DNA from: Pseudomonadota bacterium
Lineage (GTDB): Bacteria; Pseudomonadota; Gammaproteobacteria; Steroidobacterales; Steroidobacteraceae
DNA length: 26,795 bases
Assembly (NCBI GenBank): GCA_021780395.1
Contig: JAJXYU010000099.1
Span: 1 to 26,795 of the forward strand
Reading direction: 5' to 3'
The position numbers were made by a program, and so were the translations under genes. The notes beneath the pieces were generated by a model, which was not told the DNA's origin, searched no databases, and was given only the letters and a program-made list of their open reading frames with translations. This document shows, one piece after another, positions 7,056 to 15,869 of this stretch (position 1 is its first letter; the number at the start of each line of letters is the position of its first letter).

Positions 7056-8110
7056 CCGAGCGCGGGCAAGCCGAAATACCCCTCGATGCTGCGCAGCAGC
7101 GCGTAGTGGTCGTACCGCATCGCCGACACGGTACCGGGGTGGATGAACGGAGACAGGAGCACCGCACCGACGCGCCCGCCGCCGGGCCCGAATTGGCCCG
7201 GCACCGGTCCGCCGGGCAAGCGCCGCTCGCCGCAGCACGCCTCCCCGCTCGAGCCTTCGTCGAACGTGATCACCAGCAGTCCGTCCTTGCGGAACGCCGG
7301 CGAGCGGGTGATTCGCGGCACCCACACCTTCAGGAAGCGGTCGATCGCCTGCAGGCCGCCCGGCTTGCCGTCGGCGCAGCGCGAATTGTGGCCGTCGTGG
7401 CACAGACTCGGCGTGATGAACGCGAAGTTCGGCGTCGTCGCGGCGCGCCGCAGATCGCTGCGCAGCCGATCGAGATTCACCACGTGCGCGTCGCAGCGAG
7501 CGGCATCGTCGATGATCGAATGGAAATAGACGAACGGATCGTGCTTCGCCGCGTACTCGTCGGTCCGCGTCGCGGTCTCCGTCGGATCGCGGCTGCCGAG
7601 CACCGCATGGCCGCAGGTCGAGCGCTCGCGCGCCGGATCGCGGCCCATGTCCTCCATGTACCCCTTCCAGCTGAAGCCGGCCGCCTCGAGTTGATCGGCG
7701 ATCGTCTTGACGCTCGCAGGGTACACGCAACCGCGTCCCGGCAATTGTCCGTACGCGCCGACCGGACCCGTCGCGACGAAGTCCCGATAGATCGGGCAAT
7801 CCTGCTGCGTATCGGGGTTCGGCGCCTGGCCGCTCACGATCGCGAGGTAGTTGTCGAGGCTGAAGTGCCCGACGCCGTAGTATTGCGTGAGCAATGCGCC
7901 GCGGCGCGGCAGCGTGCGGGCGAGGTACGGGGCCGCCGACCCCGGCCCGAACGTCGCGTGAAACGGCTCGTTCTCGAGCACGATCAGGAACACGTGCCGG
8001 ATCGGCGGCGCCGCACCGTGCGCGGGCGCCGCGGACCCCGCGAGGGCCGCGGTCGAAGACAACGACATCCACCCGCACACCAGAGCGGCGAGACGCAACG
8101 AGAACTTCAT
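7007..8110 (-). CDS. Secreted phosphoesterase (acid phosphatase/phospholipase C superfamily)
   Basis: A 367-residue exported hydrolase of the PF04185 type, which includes acid phosphatases such as AcpA and bacterial phospholipases C. A signal peptide covers about 1-24 (cleavage near ALA/GS). The catalytic core has the start strand HVFLIVLENEPFHATFG (metal ligand E46 and N47), SLDNYLAIVSG, the VKTIADQLEAAGFSWKGY segment, PNFAFITPSLCHDGH, the VITFDEG metal-binding motif and the closing RYDHYALLRSIEGYFGL. Several cysteines suggest disulfides in the periplasm. GGAGG precedes the ATG by 7 nt. It is convergent with the acyl-CoA ligase and overlaps it by 49 nt. The exact phosphoester substrate is unknown. 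Confidence 0.9.
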   Translation of the reverse strand: MKFSLRLAALVCGWMSLSSTAALAGSAAPAHGAAPPIRHVFLIVLENEPFHATFGPGSAAPYLARTLPRRGALLTQYYGVGHFSLDNYLAIVSGQAPNPDTQQDCPIYRDFVATGPVGAYGQLPGRGCVYPASVKTIADQLEAAGFSWKGYMEDMGRDPARERSTCGHAVLGSRDPTETATRTDEYAAKHDPFVYFHSIIDDAARCDAHVVNLDRLRSDLRRAATTPNFAFITPSLCHDGHNSRCADGKPGGLQAIDRFLKVWVPRITRSPAFRKDGLLVITFDEGSSGEACCGERRLPGGPVPGQFGPGGGRVGAVLLSPFIHPGTVSAMRYDHYALLRSIEGYFGLPALGYAGAPGVRVFGSDVF

Positions 8111-8212
8111 CGGCGAACCTCCGGAATCCTTCGAACGGCGCCCAAGCCTAGCAAACCCGGATGACGAACGGTTGACGGTACCGCCCGCTCCGCCGCCGCA
8201 GCCCGCCGCCCG

Positions 8213-8641
8213 TCAGCGGTCGAACTTCGTCGACAGGATGATCGAGGAGATCGTGCGCTCGACGCCGGCGATCGCCCCGATTCGATCGATCACTTCGTCC
8301 ATTTCCGCGACGCTCGCGGTCGCGGCGACCGCGATCAGATCGAGTTCCCCGCTGACCGAATGCAGCACCCGGACCGCCTTGATCCGGCGCAGCTCGCCGA
8401 TCACGCCGCGCGCCTCCTTGGGGCCGACCTTGATCGAGACGTGCGCGCGCACCGCGCCCTCGGCATGCTCGGGTGCGATGCGCACCGCGTAGCCGAGGAT
8501 CACCCCCTGCCGCTCCAGCCGGCGCAGGCGGCTCTGCACGCTGGTGCGCGAGCGTCCGACCGCGCGCGCGAGCGCGGCGACCGACGCGCGACCGTCCTCG
8601 CGCAGCGCGGCAAGCAGCTTCTCGTCGATCGGATCCGACAT
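8213..8641 (-). CDS. Lrp/AsnC-family transcription regulator
   Basis: A 142-residue regulator. The N-terminal helix-turn-helix (about 5-55: DPIDEKLLAALREDGRAS, LARAVGRSRTSVQSRLRRLE) is followed by GVILGYAVRI and an alpha-beta RAM effector domain (about 62-138), the standard Lrp/AsnC layout. Such proteins bind amino acids and usually control a nearby amino-acid gene and themselves. The divergent saccharopine-dehydrogenase-family gene is the obvious target, with a dyad in the 127-nt gap. The ATG at 8641 is chosen because the family starts right before the DPIDEKLL segment; an in-frame TTG ten codons upstream has no support. The ribosome-binding site is weak. The 102 nt between its stop and the phosphoesterase start hold only that gene's ribosome-binding site. 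Confidence 0.92.
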   Translation of the reverse strand: MSDPIDEKLLAALREDGRASVAALARAVGRSRTSVQSRLRRLERQGVILGYAVRIAPEHAEGAVRAHVSIKVGPKEARGVIGELRRIKAVRVLHSVSGELDLIAVAATASVAEMDEVIDRIGAIAGVERTISSIILSTKFDR

Positions 8642-8660
8642 TTCGACGAACCAGGTAGTC

Positions 8661-8687
8661 AAAACGACCAATATCGTACGTCATTTT
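8661..8687 (+). promoter_or_regulatory. Dyad in the Lrp/saccharopine-dehydrogenase gap
   Basis: AAAACGAC (8661-8668) and GTCATTTT (8680-8687) match as an inverted repeat at 7 of 8 positions with an AT-richer 11-nt centre. It lies 20 nt upstream of the regulator start and about 80 nt before the dehydrogenase. Lrp-type regulators bind degenerate AT-rich dyads of this kind, so it is a candidate autoregulatory operator. No other signal was convincing in the gap. Confidence 0.4.
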
Positions 8688-8768
8688 GGCGCATTCGACG
8701 GTACCCATCGGCCGCGCGCTGGCGAAAAATACCGCATTCCCAGCAGCGAATTCGAATCCGGAGGCACT

Positions 8769-9875
8769 ATGAAGAACGTGGTCGTGATCGGCGCGGGCAA
8801 GATCGGCGCGATGATCGCCGAGAACCTCGCCGGATCGGGCGATTACGCGGTCACGATCGTGGATCGCTCGAGCGCGCAGCTCGAGCGGCTCGAGACCTCG
8901 CGGCCCGTGACCAAGCTCGCGGTGGACATCGAGGACACGGCGGGGCTGCGGCGCGCGACCGCGGGACAGTTCGCGGTGCTGAGCGCGGCACCGTTCCATG
9001 CGACCCGGGCGATCGCCGAAGCCGCGAAGACGGGCGGCGCGCACTATCTCGACCTGACCGAGGACGTCACGAGCACCCGCGCGGTCAAGCAGCTCGCGAA
9101 TGGCGCTCGCACCGCGTTCATCCCGCAATGCGGCCTCGCGCCGGGGTTCATCACGATCGTGGCCTCGGATCTCGCGTCCCGGTTCGACGAGTTGCACGAC
9201 GTGCGGATGCGGGTCGGCGCACTGCCGAAATTCCCGTCGAACGCGCTGAACTACAACCTCACCTGGAGCACGGACGGCGTGATCAACGAGTACTGCCAGC
9301 CGTGCGAGGCGATCGTGAATGGCGAACTCCGCGAGACGCAGCCCCTCGAGGAACTCGAGGAATTCTCGCTCGACGGCGATCGCTACGAGGCGTTCAACAC
9401 CTCCGGCGGCCTCGGCACGCTGTGCGAGACGCTCGCCGGCAAGGTGCGCAATCTCAACTACCGGACGATCCGCTATCCCGGTCACGCCGCGCTGATGAAG
9501 GTCCTGCTGAACGACCTGCGGCTGCGCGACCGCCGCGAGTTGCTGAAGGAGATCCTGGAGAGCGCGCTGCCGGTGACGCTGCAGGACGTCGTGATCGTGT
9601 TCGTCACGGTGACCGGCCTGCGCGGCGGCCAGTTGGTCCAGGAGACCTACGCGAACCGGATCTATGCAGCGCCGGTCGGCGGGCGCGTGCGCAGCGCGAT
9701 CCAGCTGACGACCGCGTCGGGCATCTGCACCGTGCTCGACCTGCTGGCATCCGGCGAGCTGCCGCAGGCGGGACTCGTGCGGCAGGAGGACATCGCGTTG
9801 CCGAAGTTCCTCGCCAACCGGTTCGGCCGCGTCTATTCGGTCGCCGGTGCCGCGGAGCCGCCGCGCAGCGCCTGA
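8769..9875 (+). CDS. Saccharopine dehydrogenase family oxidoreductase
   Basis: A 368-residue NAD(P)-dependent oxidoreductase of the saccharopine dehydrogenase (Lys9-like) family. The N-terminus is a Rossmann strand with VVVIGAGKIGAMIAENL (GxGxxG at 8-13), followed by the acidic end of strand 2 (VDRS). The family's conserved AHYLDLTED and CGLAPGFITIVASDL segments are visible at about 95-130. Members act in lysine breakdown or synthesis, or on related opine-like amino acids. The ATG at 8769 follows GGAGG closely. Divergence from an Lrp/AsnC regulator suggests amino-acid-controlled expression and favours a catabolic role, but that is inference. The substrate cannot be fixed from sequence alone. 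The 40-nt convergent gap after it shows no terminator. Confidence 0.85.
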   Translation: MKNVVVIGAGKIGAMIAENLAGSGDYAVTIVDRSSAQLERLETSRPVTKLAVDIEDTAGLRRATAGQFAVLSAAPFHATRAIAEAAKTGGAHYLDLTEDVTSTRAVKQLANGARTAFIPQCGLAPGFITIVASDLASRFDELHDVRMRVGALPKFPSNALNYNLTWSTDGVINEYCQPCEAIVNGELRETQPLEELEEFSLDGDRYEAFNTSGGLGTLCETLAGKVRNLNYRTIRYPGHAALMKVLLNDLRLRDRRELLKEILESALPVTLQDVVIVFVTVTGLRGGQLVQETYANRIYAAPVGGRVRSAIQLTTASGICTVLDLLASGELPQAGLVRQEDIALPKFLANRFGRVYSVAGAAEPPRSA

Positions 9876-9915
9876 CGGCGAGGCTGGCCGGGCCGCAGCG
9901 CACGGTCGGCGCGAC

Positions 9916-10821
9916 TCAAGGCTCGGTGGCCGCGCGTACCGGTTGGCGTCCGCGGTATCCGGCCGGCACCCCGAGACCGCGGACGAACCGATCGACGTCG
10001 CGCAGCACCGGCGCGCGCCCGCGCGCCGGCAGGCTCAGCGCCGCGACCGTGTCGGCGTGTCGCAGGCCCGGCAGCAGGCGCAACGTCACCTCGGCGCCGC
10101 ACGCGCCGAGCGCGGCGGCGAGGTTGCGCGAGTTCTTCGGCCAGACGGTCTCGTCGGCGGCACCGTGCACGAGCAGCATCGGCGGGACGCCGGGACGGGC
10201 GAAGCGGATCGGCTGCGACGCGGGCAGCGCCTCCTCGGGACCGAAGATCTCGAGCAGGTCCGCATCGACCAGCGGCAGGAAATCGTACGGGCCGGACAGC
10301 CCGATCACGCCCGCGATCCGCGGAACCTCCCGCCCCGCCGCTTCGAAATGCCGGGTGTCGAGCGTGACCAGCGCCGCGAGCATCGCGCCGGCCGAATGCC
10401 CCATCAGCACGAGTCGCCCCGGGTCGTGGAACTCGCGCGCATACTCAGCCGCCCAACTCGCCGCGAGGGCCGCGTCCTGCATGAAGCCGGCCATGCGGAC
10501 CTGCGGGTACAGTCGATAGTTCGCCAGCACCGCGACGCAGCCGATCTCGGCGAGCGCGGCGCCGACGAAACGATAGTCCCGCTTGTCCCCCTGCGACCAA
10601 CGGCCCCCGTGCCAGAACACGACCACGGGGCGCGGCGTCAACGGCATCCCGTCCGGCACGTACACGTCCACGCGCTGGCGCGGATCGGGGCCGTAGGCCA
10701 CGTCGCGGCGACGCGTGTAGGCGCCGAGGGCCGCCGGGAGGTTCGCCGCCGCGAACGCGGCGCGCGACCCGGCCTCCTCGGCGAAGCCGGCGATCCGCTC
10801 GATCCAGGACGACCGCGGCAT
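9916..10821 (-). CDS. Alpha/beta hydrolase, carboxylesterase-like
   Basis: A 301-residue alpha/beta hydrolase of the esterase/lipase (HGG) group. The oxyanion-hole motif FWHGGRW is at 69-75, the nucleophile elbow GHSAG at 141-145 (Ser143), the likely acid Asp223 in HGAADETV and the catalytic His255 in GLRHADTV. The short N-terminal VDVYVPDG strand is typical of BD-FAE/carboxylesterase relatives. No signal peptide is seen, so it is probably cytoplasmic. The start ATG at 10821 has GAGGAG 7 nt upstream; the frame is open further upstream but only antisense-like sequence lies there. It follows the HExxH gene by 11 nt and is the last gene of the leuS-lptE unit. Substrate unknown. Confidence 0.88.
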   Translation of the reverse strand: MPRSSWIERIAGFAEEAGSRAAFAAANLPAALGAYTRRRDVAYGPDPRQRVDVYVPDGMPLTPRPVVVFWHGGRWSQGDKRDYRFVGAALAEIGCVAVLANYRLYPQVRMAGFMQDAALAASWAAEYAREFHDPGRLVLMGHSAGAMLAALVTLDTRHFEAAGREVPRIAGVIGLSGPYDFLPLVDADLLEIFGPEEALPASQPIRFARPGVPPMLLVHGAADETVWPKNSRNLAAALGACGAEVTLRLLPGLRHADTVAALSLPARGRAPVLRDVDRFVRGLGVPAGYRGRQPVRAATEP

Positions 10822-10832
10822 CGAAGCGCTCC

Positions 10833-11333
10833 TCAGCGGCAGCGGAAGGTCGGTCGACCGCCGGGCTCGAGCAGCCCCCAGTCGAGGAGCGTCCGACGGG
10901 CGTCGGCCGCATCCTCCGTGAACCACGCGACCGCGCTGCCGAGCCGGAAGGTATATCCCCACGCATCCATGTCCCGGAGCATTCGATCGCGGCCGAATCC
11001 CGGAACCTGGTCCGCGAGCACGATCTGCAGGTAACAGACCGCGTTCTCCTCGGCGAAATCCCCACCCGCGTCGGTATCGAGTCCGGTCCGCCGCTCCGCC
11101 GTCATGCACACGTAGTGACAGGCCTCGTGCAACAGGGAATGAACGGGCGTATCGGCTCGGACGTAGAGTCGATCGCCGAGGAGTCCCGCCTCCGAGTCCC
11201 CCCAGTAGGAACCGGGGATCGGCTCGCCGACCACGACCCGCTCGAGCTGCAGCCCGTATCGCGCGAGCAGCACCGCGAGGTCGACCGGGTCGACCTCGAC
11301 GAACGACCGCACGCCGGCGCCGGCCGTCGGCAT
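10833..11333 (-). CDS. Small HExxH protein, putative metallopeptidase-like
   Basis: A 166-residue protein that I cannot assign to a named family. A zinc-binding HExxH motif is clear in HSLLHEACHYVCM (H69, E70, H73), and E95/E96 in GDFAEENAVCYLQ sit about 22 residues later, where gluzincin-type proteins carry the third ligand. There is no signal peptide or membrane helix. The start ATG lies 2 nt after the lptE stop (TAAGGATG), and the next gene follows 11 nt after its stop, so it is inside the leuS-lptE operon where holA is normally found. The end (DWGLLEPGGRPTFRC) is not recognised. Proteolytic activity is inferred only from the motif. Confidence 0.72.
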   Translation of the reverse strand: MPTAGAGVRSFVEVDPVDLAVLLARYGLQLERVVVGEPIPGSYWGDSEAGLLGDRLYVRADTPVHSLLHEACHYVCMTAERRTGLDTDAGGDFAEENAVCYLQIVLADQVPGFGRDRMLRDMDAWGYTFRLGSAVAWFTEDAADARRTLLDWGLLEPGGRPTFRCR

Positions 11334-11335
11334 CC

Positions 11336-11857
11336 TTATTTCAAGCTCGCGATGCGGCGCATCGCGATCGCCGCGAGTTCCCGCGCCATCTGCCGCCGCA
11401 AGCGGTCTGCTTCGTGCTCCTTCGCGAGCACCGCCTGCTCGGAGAAGCTGTAGTCCTGCGACAGGCTGATCGTCTGTGGCGCGAGCAACTCCTTGCCCGC
11501 GTGCCGAACGGAGTAGGTGACCGTGTAGATCAACAGGTATTCCGTGGGGATGTTCTGTGCCGACACCGACAGCACGCGCTGCTCGACCGTGTCGCGGCTC
11601 ACGTCGACCGTCGCGGTCGCGCTCGCATCGCTCGCCTGGAGCGTCGCACCGGCGTCGCGCAACTCCTGGCCGAAGAAACGCGCGAAGTCCGAGTACGGAT
11701 CGCTGAACGACAGATGGGGTCGTGCGAGCGACGCGGGCAACGGCGCGGTCCCGGCGAGGCGAAAACCGCATCCCGCGGCGAGCACGGCGCCGACCGCGAC
11801 CGCGGCCCAGCGCGATGCCGGCCGGCCAGCGACGGTCGACCGGTCAGACGACCACAT
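11336..11857 (-). CDS. lptE: LPS-assembly lipoprotein LptE
   Basis: A 173-residue outer-membrane lipoprotein that forms the plug of LptD and delivers lipopolysaccharide to the cell surface. The lipobox VLAAGC ends at Cys30, followed by the family hallmark [12 protein letters not shown]. The rest has the alpha-beta pattern of LptE, including [19 protein letters not shown] and the charged C-terminal helix ([21 protein letters not shown]). The ATG at 11857 overlaps the leuS stop by 14 nt. The signal peptide is somewhat long before the hydrophobic stretch (residues 18-29), so a later start is possible, but no in-frame alternative leaves enough n-region. It sits directly after leuS, the usual order. 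Confidence 0.92.
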   Translation of the reverse strand: MWSSDRSTVAGRPASRWAAVAVGAVLAAGCGFRLAGTAPLPASLARPHLSFSDPYSDFARFFGQELRDAGATLQASDASATATVDVSRDTVEQRVLSVSAQNIPTEYLLIYTVTYSVRHAGKELLAPQTISLSQDYSFSEQAVLAKEHEADRLRRQMARELAAIAMRRIASLK

Positions 11858-14438
11858 TCACGAGCTTTCCGGGCACGACGACGACCTTGCGGATCGCGCC
11901 GTCGCCGACGAACCGGCGGACCGCCGGATCCGCGAGCGCGGCCGCGCGCACCGCATCGGCATCGGCGCCGGACGGCACGGCGACCCGCCCGCGCAGTTTC
12001 CCGTTGACTTGCACGACGATCTCGACCGTCGACTGCTCGAGCGCCGCGGCATCGACCGCCGGCCAGCGTTCGTCGACGATCGCGGTATCGTGACCCAGTT
12101 CACGCCACAGCGCGTGCGCGAGGTGCGGAACGATCGGCGACAGGCACAGCACCGCGATCTCGAGCCCCTCGTGCAGCACCGCCCGATCCTGCGCTCCGCG
12201 GGGCTCGAACCGTCCGAGCGCATTCATCAACTCCATCACCGCGGCGATCGCGGTATTGAACGTGCGCCGGCGGCCGATGTCGTCACCGACCTTCGCGAGC
12301 GTGTGATGGGACAGGCGCCGGAGCGCGCGCTGCGTCTCCTCCAGGCTCGCCCGCTCGAGCGGCGCGACCGGCCCGGCGTCGACGTGGTCGTACACGGCCT
12401 TCCACACGCGCTTGAGGAAGCGGTAGGCGCCCTGCACCCCTTCGTCCGACCATTCGAGCGTCTGCTCCGGCGGCGCGGCGAACATCGTGAACAGCCGCGC
12501 GGTGTCGGCGCCGTATTCCTCCACGAGCGCCTGCGGATCGACGCCGTTGTTCTTCGACTTCGACATCGTGACGACGCCGCCCGAGATCACCTCGCCCCCG
12601 TCCGAGCGCAGGGTCGCGATGCGCCGCTTGTCGTCGGGGTCGATCCGGATCTCGACGTCCGTCGGGTTGAAATACTCGATCCGCCCCGACGCGGGCTTCC
12701 GGTAGAAGACCTCGTTGAGCACCATGCCCTGGGTGAACAGGTTCGTGAACGGCTCCTGGAAGGACACCAGTCCCAGATCGTGCATCACCCGCGTCCAGAA
12801 CCGCGAGTACAGCAGGTGCAGGATCGCATGTTCGATCCCGCCGATGTACTGGTCGACCGGCAGCCAATAGTCGACCCGGGCGTCGACCATCGACGCGGCG
12901 GTGTCGTTGCACGCGTAGCGCAGGAAGTACCACGACGAGTCCACGAACGTGTCCATCGTGTCGGTTTCCCGGCGCGCGGGCGCACCGCAACGCGGGCAGC
13001 GGCATGCGAGGAACGCCTCGTGCTTCGCGAGCGGATTGCCGCTGCCATCCGGCACGAGCTCCTCCGGGAGCAGCACCGGCAGGTCCGAGTCGGGTACCGG
13101 CACCGGGCCGCAGTCCGCACACTGGATGATCGGGATCGGACAACCCCAATATCGTTGTCGCGAGATGCCCCAGTCGCGCAGGCGCCAGATCGTCCGCAGC
13201 TCTCCGAGTCCCGCGCGCGCGAGATCCGCCGCGATCGCGGCCACCGCGGCCGCGGTCGGCATCCCGTCGTAACGGCCGGAATCGACGCAGCGGCCGTGGT
13301 CTGCGTACCAGGACTCCCAGGCCTGCGTCGAATACGGACGGCCGTCGACGTCGATCACCCGGCGGATCGGCAAGCCGTATTTCTTCGCGAACTCGAAATC
13401 CCGCTCGTCGTGCGCGGGCACGCCCATCACGGCGCCTTCACCGTAGCTCATCAGCACGTAATTGCCGACCCAGACCGGGATCGCCTCGCCGCTCAAGGGG
13501 TGCCGAACCGAGAATCCGGTCGGCATACCCTTTTTTTCCTGCGTCGCGAGCTCCGCCTCGATCGCCGGGCCGCGCTGGCACTCCGCGACGAACGCCGCGA
13601 GCGCCGGATCGTCCTTCGCCGCGAGCGCCGCGAGCGGATGCTCCGCCGCGACCGCGCAGAACGTCACGCCCATCAGGGTGTCAGCGCGGGTCGTGAACAC
13701 GCGCAGAACGCCGCGTGTCTCCCCAATCTCATAGGGAAATCCGACGTTCACGCCTTCGCTGCGCCCGATCCAGTTCGCCTGCATCGTGCGCACGCGTTCC
13801 GGCCAGCCCGGCAGCTGCGCGAGCGCCTCGAGCAAGGGCTCGGCGTACCGCGTGATCGCGAGGTAGTACATCGGGATCTCGCGCTTCTCGACGAGCGCGC
13901 CGGTGCGCCAGCCGCGCCCGTCGATCACCTGTTCGTTCGCGAGCACGGTGCGATCGACCGGATCCCAGTTCACGACACCGGTCTTGCGATACGCGATTCC
14001 GCGCTCGAGCATCCGCAGGAACAGCCACTGGTTCCAGCGGTAATAATCCGGCCGGCAAGTCGCGATCTCCCGCCTCCAGTCGATTGCGAGGCCGAGCGAC
14101 TTGAGCTGTCGCCGCATGGTCGCGATGTTGTCGTCGGTCCACTTCGCGGGCGGCATGCCGTTCGCGATCGCCGCGTTCTCCGCGGGCAGGCCGAACGCGT
14201 CCCAGCCCATCGGCTGCAGTACGTTACGCCCCTGCATCCGCATGAAGCGGGCGAGCACGTCGCCGATCGTGTAGTTGCGGACGTGGCCCATGTGGCACCG
14301 GCCGCTCGGGTAGGGGAACATCGACAGGCAGTAGTACTTCTCGCGGGAGCGGTCCTCGGTCGCCGCGAAACAGCCGCGTTCTTCCCAGTATTTCTGCGCT
14401 TCAGCCTCGATCGTGGCCGGTTCGTATCGTTCTTGCAT
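11844..14438 (-). CDS. leuS: Leucyl-tRNA synthetase
   Basis: An 864-residue class Ia aminoacyl-tRNA synthetase, close to E. coli LeuS (860). It charges tRNA-Leu with leucine. The HIGH-type motif is [12 protein letters not shown] (HMGH at 49-52), followed by [13 protein letters not shown]. The CP1 editing domain contains the T-rich [21 protein letters not shown] and [19 protein letters not shown] segments. A zinc-ribbon-like CRCPRCGAP and [15 protein letters not shown] follow, then the KMSKS-type loop TMSKSKNNG (624-632) and a C-terminal anticodon and tail domain. The start ATG at 14438 is chosen by homology; the frame is open 46 codons upstream. The ribosome-binding site is weak. It lies 46 nt after corC and overlaps lptE. 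Confidence 0.97.
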   Translation of the reverse strand: MQERYEPATIEAEAQKYWEERGCFAATEDRSREKYYCLSMFPYPSGRCHMGHVRNYTIGDVLARFMRMQGRNVLQPMGWDAFGLPAENAAIANGMPPAKWTDDNIATMRRQLKSLGLAIDWRREIATCRPDYYRWNQWLFLRMLERGIAYRKTGVVNWDPVDRTVLANEQVIDGRGWRTGALVEKREIPMYYLAITRYAEPLLEALAQLPGWPERVRTMQANWIGRSEGVNVGFPYEIGETRGVLRVFTTRADTLMGVTFCAVAAEHPLAALAAKDDPALAAFVAECQRGPAIEAELATQEKKGMPTGFSVRHPLSGEAIPVWVGNYVLMSYGEGAVMGVPAHDERDFEFAKKYGLPIRRVIDVDGRPYSTQAWESWYADHGRCVDSGRYDGMPTAAAVAAIAADLARAGLGELRTIWRLRDWGISRQRYWGCPIPIIQCADCGPVPVPDSDLPVLLPEELVPDGSGNPLAKHEAFLACRCPRCGAPARRETDTMDTFVDSSWYFLRYACNDTAASMVDARVDYWLPVDQYIGGIEHAILHLLYSRFWTRVMHDLGLVSFQEPFTNLFTQGMVLNEVFYRKPASGRIEYFNPTDVEIRIDPDDKRRIATLRSDGGEVISGGVVTMSKSKNNGVDPQALVEEYGADTARLFTMFAAPPEQTLEWSDEGVQGAYRFLKRVWKAVYDHVDAGPVAPLERASLEETQRALRRLSHHTLAKVGDDIGRRRTFNTAIAAVMELMNALGRFEPRGAQDRAVLHEGLEIAVLCLSPIVPHLAHALWRELGHDTAIVDERWPAVDAAALEQSTVEIVVQVNGKLRGRVAVPSGADADAVRAAALADPAVRRFVGDGAIRKVVVVPGKLVNVVV

Positions 14439-14484
14439 GATGGCCCGGGAGAATACCCGAGATCGGCGCGAGCCGCGATCGGAC

Positions 14485-15357
14485 CTAACCGGAGAGGCCC
14501 CGATCCTCCTCCGGCGGGGGTTCGTGATCGGTCGGGGTCGCGACGCGCAGCATCTCGATCCGACGCCGGTCCGCACGCAGCACCCGGAACTCGAGTCCCT
14601 CGACCCGCACGCTCTCTCCGCGACGCGGCAATCGTCCGAACTGCTGCATCAGCAGTCCCCCGATCGTATCGAAATCCTCGTCGGGAAGACCCGTGCCGAA
14701 GTAGCGGTTGAACTCGTCGATCGGCGTCAATGCGCGCACCGAGAACTCCCGCGGGCCCTCCCGGCGGATCGGCTGATCGTCCTCGACGTCGTGCTCGTCG
14801 TCGATTTCCCCGACGATCTGTTCGATCACGTCTTCGATCGTCACGAGACCGGACACACCGCCGTATTCGTCGACGACGATCGCGATGTGATTGTGGCTGC
14901 GGCGGAATTCCTTCAGCAGCACGTTGAGCCGCTTGCTTTCCGGAACGAACACGGCCGGGCGCATGTATTCGCGGATCGCGAACTCTTCCGCGCCCGCGAT
15001 CTGCAGGCGCAACAGGTCTTTCGCGAGCAGGATCCCGACGATTTCGTCGCGGTCCTCGCCGATCACCGGAAACCGCGAATGGCCGGACTCCACGACGTGC
15101 GCGACGATGCGCTCGGGCGATTCGTCGTGCTCGACGAAGACGATCTGCGAACGCGGGACCATGATGTCGCGGACCTGGGTGTCGGCGACCGACAGCACGC
15201 CCTCGAGCATCGCGAGCGCGTCGCCGTCGAACAGGCCGCGATCGCTCGCTTCGCGCAGCTCCTCGGTCAGCTCGGCGAGATCACGGGGCTCGCCCGCCAT
15301 CGACTTGGTGATTCGTTTGAGCCAGCGACCAGTGCCGCCGTGTGACTGCTCGGACAT
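14485..15357 (-). CDS. corC: CorC-type CBS-domain protein
   Basis: A 290-residue cytoplasmic protein of the CorC/HlyC group. The N-terminal region carries the family signature ([22 protein letters not shown]), two CBS domains follow (about 70-190; [23 protein letters not shown] and [21 protein letters not shown]), and a C-terminal CorC_HlyC FAD-like domain ends the protein (about 205-280). Relatives are linked to magnesium and cobalt efflux or are simply neighbours of ybeY and lnt. It starts 20 nt after ybeY and ends 46 nt before leuS. The apolipoprotein N-acyltransferase gene lnt, which normally follows corC, is absent here. Confidence 0.93.
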   Translation of the reverse strand: MSEQSHGGTGRWLKRITKSMAGEPRDLAELTEELREASDRGLFDGDALAMLEGVLSVADTQVRDIMVPRSQIVFVEHDESPERIVAHVVESGHSRFPVIGEDRDEIVGILLAKDLLRLQIAGAEEFAIREYMRPAVFVPESKRLNVLLKEFRRSHNHIAIVVDEYGGVSGLVTIEDVIEQIVGEIDDEHDVEDDQPIRREGPREFSVRALTPIDEFNRYFGTGLPDEDFDTIGGLLMQQFGRLPRRGESVRVEGLEFRVLRADRRRIEMLRVATPTDHEPPPEEDRGLSG

Positions 15358-15377
15358 CGCGGTACCAGGATACTCGA

Positions 15378-15869
15378 TCAGCGGTACGGATCGGAAAATC
15401 CAATTCGATCAAGAATTTGGACTTCCCTTGCGATCATCTTGCGGGCGTCGCGGTCGCATTCGTGATCGAATCCGCGCAGGTGCAGGACGCCGTGCACCGT
15501 GAGGTGTGCCCAGTGGGCCCGGATCGATCGGCCGCCAACCTGCGCTTCGCGTGCGACGAGCGGCGCGCAGATCACGAGTTCGCCGAGATCCGAGCGGCCC
15601 TCGGGCGTCCGGCCCGCCCCCGCGAACGACAGCACGTTGGTCGGTTTCGGCTTGCCACGATAACGTTCGTTCAAGCGGCGACTCGCGACGCTGCCGACGA
15701 CGTGGATCGACAGATCGACCGGCGGGCCCGACGGGGGAAGCGCCGCGGCCACCCACCGCTCGAAGTCCGCTCGGCCGGGAACCCAGGGACGGCGTGCCCT
15801 GACGCTCAGCGCGAGCGCGAGCGGGGGCTCACGGCGGCTCGGGAGTCGGCGCCGAGGCACTCGATTCAT
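15378..15869 (-). CDS. ybeY: Endoribonuclease YbeY
   Basis: A 163-residue zinc-dependent endoribonuclease needed for 16S rRNA 3'-end maturation and ribosome quality control. The metal site H-x3-H-x5-H is intact in HGVLHLRGFDHE (H126, H130, H136), and the conserved YRGKPKPTNVLSF (70-82) and RAHWAHLTVHG segments are present. Length matches E. coli YbeY (155). The ATG at 15869 overlaps the end of phoH by 41 nt; homology proper begins around residue 15, and an in-frame GTG at 15860 is the other possible start. The phoH-ybeY coupling is the normal arrangement. Confidence 0.95.
   Translation of the reverse strand: MNRVPRRRLPSRREPPLALALSVRARRPWVPGRADFERWVAAALPPSGPPVDLSIHVVGSVASRRLNERYRGKPKPTNVLSFAGAGRTPEGRSDLGELVICAPLVAREAQVGGRSIRAHWAHLTVHGVLHLRGFDHECDRDARKMIAREVQILDRIGFSDPYR

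Noticed and set aside
4917..8078. A 1053-codon open frame on the minus strand
   Set aside because: It is antisense to the acyl-CoA ligase and crosses the real phosphoesterase gene in another frame. Its composition is Arg/Ala/Gly-rich with no domain, a common artefact of GC-rich codon usage.
9876..9915. Terminator between the convergent dehydrogenase and hydrolase genes
   Set aside because: GC-rich sequence with no convincing stem and no T tract.
11544..14711. 1055-codon plus-strand frame opposite leuS
   Set aside because: Antisense shadow of leuS, lptE and corC; no recognisable domain.
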